Positions 61,601 through 64,000 of a stretch of 64,000 bases of DNA are shown piece by piece. This stretch comes from JAZKBN01 sp040388605. GTDB taxonomy: Bacteria > Bacteroidota > Bacteroidia > Cytophagales > Flexibacteraceae. The notes below the pieces were generated by a model. The model worked only from the letters and a program-made list of their open reading frames with translations, searched no databases and was not told the DNA's origin. The position numbers and the translations under genes are program-made. The DNA is taken from positions 62,001-126,000 of the forward strand of contig JAZKBN010000037.1 in NCBI GenBank assembly GCA_040388605.1. The letters are read 5' to 3'. Numbering within the stretch: the first letter of the stretch is position 1; each line of letters begins with the position of its first letter.

Positions 61601-64000
61601 ACAACACCTTTAGGTGAAGCTTCCAGGCTTGGCTATACTTACCGATGGGTTAGTTTGCAGGGCCTTACTAATTTAAGCAGCACAAATACAAGCACAACCA
61701 ATTATACCACGAGTGCGGTAGGTCTTGATCCTGTTGAAGATTCGCTGGTTCTTTTTGCAACCAATACCGCCACCAACTGTACTTACCAGGATACTGTTGT
61801 TGTTACATCATTACCGTACCCGGTTATTAATGTTACTAACGCCACGGTTTGCAGCAAAGAACAATTCTTACTGAACAGCAATGCAATCAGGCAATATACC
61901 TACCGCTGGTCACCGGCTTTAAACCTGTCAGATTCCGACACATCCAGCCCTGTTTTTACCGCAATAAACACAGGAACAACTGCACAAACCTTCACTTATA
62001 CCTTAACGGTAAGCGGCCCCGGCTGCTCTGAATCTAAAAATATCACCGTTACTGTTAACCCCTTGCCTGCAAGCAATGCCGGACCTGATATTCAGGTTTG
62101 CGCCCTTTCCGATTTCTCTATCGGGGCAGCTGCCCGGGCGGGTTTTGCTTATTCATGGGCTCCCGGTCCCGGTATTACAGCTTCTAACAGCAACAGCGCT
62201 AAGCTTACCCTTAACCTGCCCGATACCGGCACCTTCCCGCGTACTGTTCGTTATATATTACAAACTACAAATACCTCAACCCGCTGTTTCGATACTGCAA
62301 GCGTTTATGTAACCATGCATGGCCTATTTGCAGTTAATAAAGGAACGGCAGATTCGCTTTGCTCGGGTCAGTCAATCACAATAGGTCAGCCCGCTGATGC
62401 TGCATTTACTTATCTCTGGTCGCCCTTTAACGCTTCCGAACTAAGCTCAGCCACAGCTGCTCAGCCTGTACTTACTTTAACCAACAGTGGCGCAAGTGTA
62501 ATAACCCGCAGGTTTGCCCTGAAAATGACCAACGTGGCTACCGGTTGTTCAAAAACCGATACCCTGGCCGTTCGCGTGAATCCTTTACCCGATGCAGCCA
62601 CAATGGCCGGTCCTGATAAAACAGTTTGTACTGTTGAGCCTGTAACCGTAGGGTCTGCGCGTATTTCAGGTTATTCATATCGCTGGACTCCAAAAGACGG
62701 TGAATATGTTCCCGGTATTTCAGGAACCATATCAGATGATACCCTTGCAAACCCCGGCGTACTGCTCACTTTGGCAAACAGGCATGGCAGTTCAATTGTT
62801 CAGCCGTTCAAACTGCTTGTAACCTATAAAAAGACCGGCTGTTCAGATACTGCTACTGTAAATGTTACGGCTTATCCCCGCCCTGTTGCGCAGGCATATA
62901 TATCAGATACGCTTGAAGTCTGCTCCGCTGTAACAGATTCATTGGGCACGCCTGCATTACCCGGCTTCACATATACCTGGAGCGGAAACGCAGGTGAGCT
63001 TTCAGGATATACAGTTGCAAGACCTGCTGTTACCATAAGCAGCCTCAGCCAACAGGTACATAAGTTTAAGCTCAAAGTGGTAAACAACACCACCGGCTGT
63101 TCCGAGTTCGATTCTGTTTATGTGAAAATGAATATTCTGCCTGTTGTGTCATTTGCGGCAGTTGATTCATTATGCTCCGGTCATTCGGTGGCTATCGGCC
63201 CTGTTTCAGCGCCTGCCAACTGGCATTACCGCTGGTCGCCCTCAACCGGCTTAAGTAACGATACCCTTTCTCGTCCGGTACTCACCTTAAGTAACCCGCG
63301 TTCTGTGGCCGATACCGCAAAATATACCCTTACAGTTACCAGCGACAAAGGATGCGTAAGCACCTATAGATTTGCAGGGGCAGTTAACCCGCTCCCGGTT
63401 GCAAGGGTCGGTTTCGACACTAAAACAGTTTGTTCAGGCGCAACCGTGCTCCTGGGTATAAATCCGCCAATAAGCAGGTATAGGTATGGTGTCAAGCCGC
63501 TTAGTGCTTTGCCTGCACAATTAAGTGCATCAGTAGCACAAGGTTTCGATGCCGCTACATTCAACCTGACCCTGGGCAATACCGGCACTGCGCCAATAAT
63601 GCACCGCTTCGTTTATTCTGATACTACCGGCAGCGGCTGTTACTCTTTCGATACTGTTTCCATTACTGTAAAACCTGTTCCTGTTGTAACGGCTGCGCCT
63701 GCCGCAGCTGTAAATGAAACCCTTACTGTCTGTTCAGGCGTTCCGGTAGCATTAGGAAGTGCGGCATCAGTAAGAACCGGCTATACGTACAAATGGACAG
63801 GTTCCGGCGGAATACTCAGCGATACACTTTCTCCTGTACCAACATTCAGAGCAGCCAACACGCAGTCTGCCCCCGCATTCCTTACTTATACGCTTACCGC
63901 TACCGATACCACCTTGGGTATAAGATGCACTAACCTGGCTGTTGTTACTATAAAAATTAACGCTTTACCGGCTGTTGATTTGGGTACTGTATCCAAACAC
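58658..64000 (+). CDS. Giant Ig-like repeat surface protein (3' end outside window)
   Basis: Frame from the ATG at 58658 stays open to the window end (1781 codons). Signal peptide (LLGLFLVFGLSIICSPVFA), then mature start RHMMGGELTYKYLYRVG, the entry signature of large Bacteroidota gliding-associated or CHU-type surface proteins. A cadherin-like part (ATDPDGDRLVYRFVNP, about 205-230) and further beta domains come next. From about residue 536 a run of roughly 14 repeats of 85-95 aa follows, each with a pattern like PLP-x-x-AGPDTxxC-x-x-x-x-IG-x-x-x-x-GYxYxWSP and ending GC-x-x-x-DTxxVxVxP. Probably exported by T9SS, but the C-terminal sorting domain is out of view. Likely adhesin or motility-related surface protein. 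Confidence 0.82.
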   Translation, partial: MNKKLLGLFLVFGLSIICSPVFARHMMGGELTYKYLYRVGTRSTYAINFKIYIDGSDPTFGNGELRADGRPAYLGVYKKSLSTGQYTLIPAMNMDLNNAVVRRVSPLDGTGCPSIACLNNVVIFLREYTDTITLDYDPNGYYLWYENAARNTTNNVMGGPTSNGFGNSYVAFIPNSLTYPNSSPQFTDLAIPFMLAGENKSFVNTATDPDGDRLVYRFVNPYDGTQVDVPANIYTTPADVPFKTSEFDLDHLFGNGGSQYLNTSNGFCQYYAPMTGAGAKYVVAIEIQEWRTLASGQQVNISATRREIQITVKLPTSSGLAGPDVCPDNITPVFNNGTVGVSPVLQYDTLTEHEPIRFNVGTTDAEGNQTNTLTASGQILDPSFIAPATWFATNGTGSSSGHFSWQPPCGLYGIYNLIVHVTDNGCLPKSSDLVYSFNINPFKDAPHIAGDSVVCSNIDTYTYKAAKKSSKTASRVWQVSGGTIIGSATADSVKVKWTGASADTIRLISTSFYGCTSTSKKSITRSDVSASVVNITGRGDSVILCRYDSVTLAASGTGVTGLYQWTTDDAAIPFNSTQTNIRVSPKKTTRYFLKATTTSSAGCNIYDTVTVNVIQPPTALSDTASVCSHSANISIGTVTEPGFTYFWTASTPLLTDSLSSSTVANPVLKYTNNTASDVVHSFYRLSRNVAGCITNDTIKVKIYALPQINLGPDAVVCPGGTYNLNAGLPSAGYTFSFNNMNGLQTISGGTAIFRLSNNTNAPIKNTYIITATKAGSGCSKKDTILIVVPALLDAAVKDTAACINVGLTLGPDTIRTGYIYNWTGTGAATALLSSTNGPHPTFTYSGTLPAPEFSYTLNVSTPAGGCQAVRTIKVKVSPPPVALAGRDTTFCSNVNTVIGSAPVTGLLYHWSPAEGISDTAVANPTIYISNTDLANTTRSYTLKVTDRQSGCTDVDDVVFTIKPQVKVYAGPDTGIRLCDGNTTPLGEASRLGYTYRWVSLQGLTNLSSTNTSTTNYTTSAVGLDPVEDSLVLFATNTATNCTYQDTVVVTSLPYPVINVTNATVCSKEQFLLNSNAIRQYTYRWSPALNLSDSDTSSPVFTAINTGTTAQTFTYTLTVSGPGCSESKNITVTVNPLPASNAGPDIQVCALSDFSIGAAARAGFAYSWAPGPGITASNSNSAKLTLNLPDTGTFPRTVRYILQTTNTSTRCFDTASVYVTMHGLFAVNKGTADSLCSGQSITIGQPADAAFTYLWSPFNASELSSATAAQPVLTLTNSGASVITRRFALKMTNVATGCSKTDTLAVRVNPLPDAATMAGPDKTVCTVEPVTVGSARISGYSYRWTPKDGEYVPGISGTISDDTLANPGVLLTLANRHGSSIVQPFKLLVTYKKTGCSDTATVNVTAYPRPVAQAYISDTLEVCSAVTDSLGTPALPGFTYTWSGNAGELSGYTVARPAVTISSLSQQVHKFKLKVVNNTTGCSEFDSVYVKMNILPVVSFAAVDSLCSGHSVAIGPVSAPANWHYRWSPSTGLSNDTLSRPVLTLSNPRSVADTAKYTLTVTSDKGCVSTYRFAGAVNPLPVARVGFDTKTVCSGATVLLGINPPISRYRYGVKPLSALPAQLSASVAQGFDAATFNLTLGNTGTAPIMHRFVYSDTTGSGCYSFDTVSITVKPVPVVTAAPAAAVNETLTVCSGVPVALGSAASVRTGYTYKWTGSGGILSDTLSPVPTFRAANTQSAPAFLTYTLTATDTTLGIRCTNLAVVTIKINALPAVDLGTVSKH
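60263..64000 (+). repeat. Array of about 14 Ig-like coding repeats
   Basis: Within the giant gene, repeat units start near 60263, 60503, 60770, 61020, 61280, 61540, 61810, 62060, 62330, 62590, 62880, 63140, 63390, 63670 and a further one at 63960. Period is about 240-290 nt. Each unit has one Cys before the core and a GC near its end, fitting an intra-domain disulfide in the exported protein. Confidence 0.7.

Overview
The window is a piece of a Bacteroidota chromosome, probably from the Chitinophagales/Sphingobacteriales side of the phylum. Several independent signs support this. There is a fused lpxC-fabZ gene, a PorD/DUF4835 type IX secretion (T9SS) gene in a bamD-rpoZ-coaBC block, and T9SS C-terminal sorting domains on giant secreted GEVED/PKD proteins. 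There are also GH97 and GH2 glycosidases, a DUF2795 protein, and promoters of the Bacteroidota type (about TTG-N20-TAnnTTTG). Ribosome binding sites are weak throughout and several genes start with TTG or GTG.

Layout: 1-3175 holds the 5' part of recQ (cut by the window edge) and pdhC, with an Rrf2 regulator divergent from pdhC (3341). 3960-10085 carries a secreted alpha/beta hydrolase, a fused E1 2-oxoacid dehydrogenase, a BtuF-like lipoprotein, and a yceI-marR pair with a palindromic operator. 10217-12651 (minus strand) carries an EgtD-like protein with a degenerate SAM site, an orphan ABC ATPase and a DUF2795 protein. 12838-20309 (plus strand) is housekeeping: tsf, a transaldolase/FSA, ftsE, a family 2 glycosyltransferase, then bamD-rpoZ-coaBC-porD. 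20429-25967 is a sugar-hydrolase locus (GH2 divergent from GH97 plus a VOC protein). It is followed by obg and an MscS-type channel.

29254-33463 is a signalling operon: a PAS/GAF histidine kinase, a single-domain response regulator overlapping it by 4 nt, and a REC protein with a C-terminal histidine-kinase-like helical domain. Next come a degenerate tandem repeat, tRNA-Pro and tRNA-Ser, an orphan BatB-like VWA protein and a ChaN-like protein. Three paralogous GT-C-like membrane proteins occupy 36388-40526. 40687-47192 (minus strand) holds pdhA, lpxA, lpxC-fabZ, lpxD and an HD phosphohydrolase, with a tiny lipoprotein ORF inserted on the plus strand.

47714-64000 is dominated by secreted giants. 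Two collinear 1682/1684-aa GEVED-PKD proteins with T9SS sorting tails are followed by an Ig-like repeat protein of at least 1781 aa that runs off the window. PorD (a T9SS component) and these probable T9SS cargos are therefore encoded in the same window, although far apart.

No CRISPR array, prophage or intact insertion sequence is visible. The most unusual items are the three GT-C-like paralogs, the EgtD-like protein with replaced SAM motif, the GH2 enzyme with Asp at the acid/base position, the kinase/REC/REC-DHp operon and the twin giant genes. None can be declared a new system from sequence alone.
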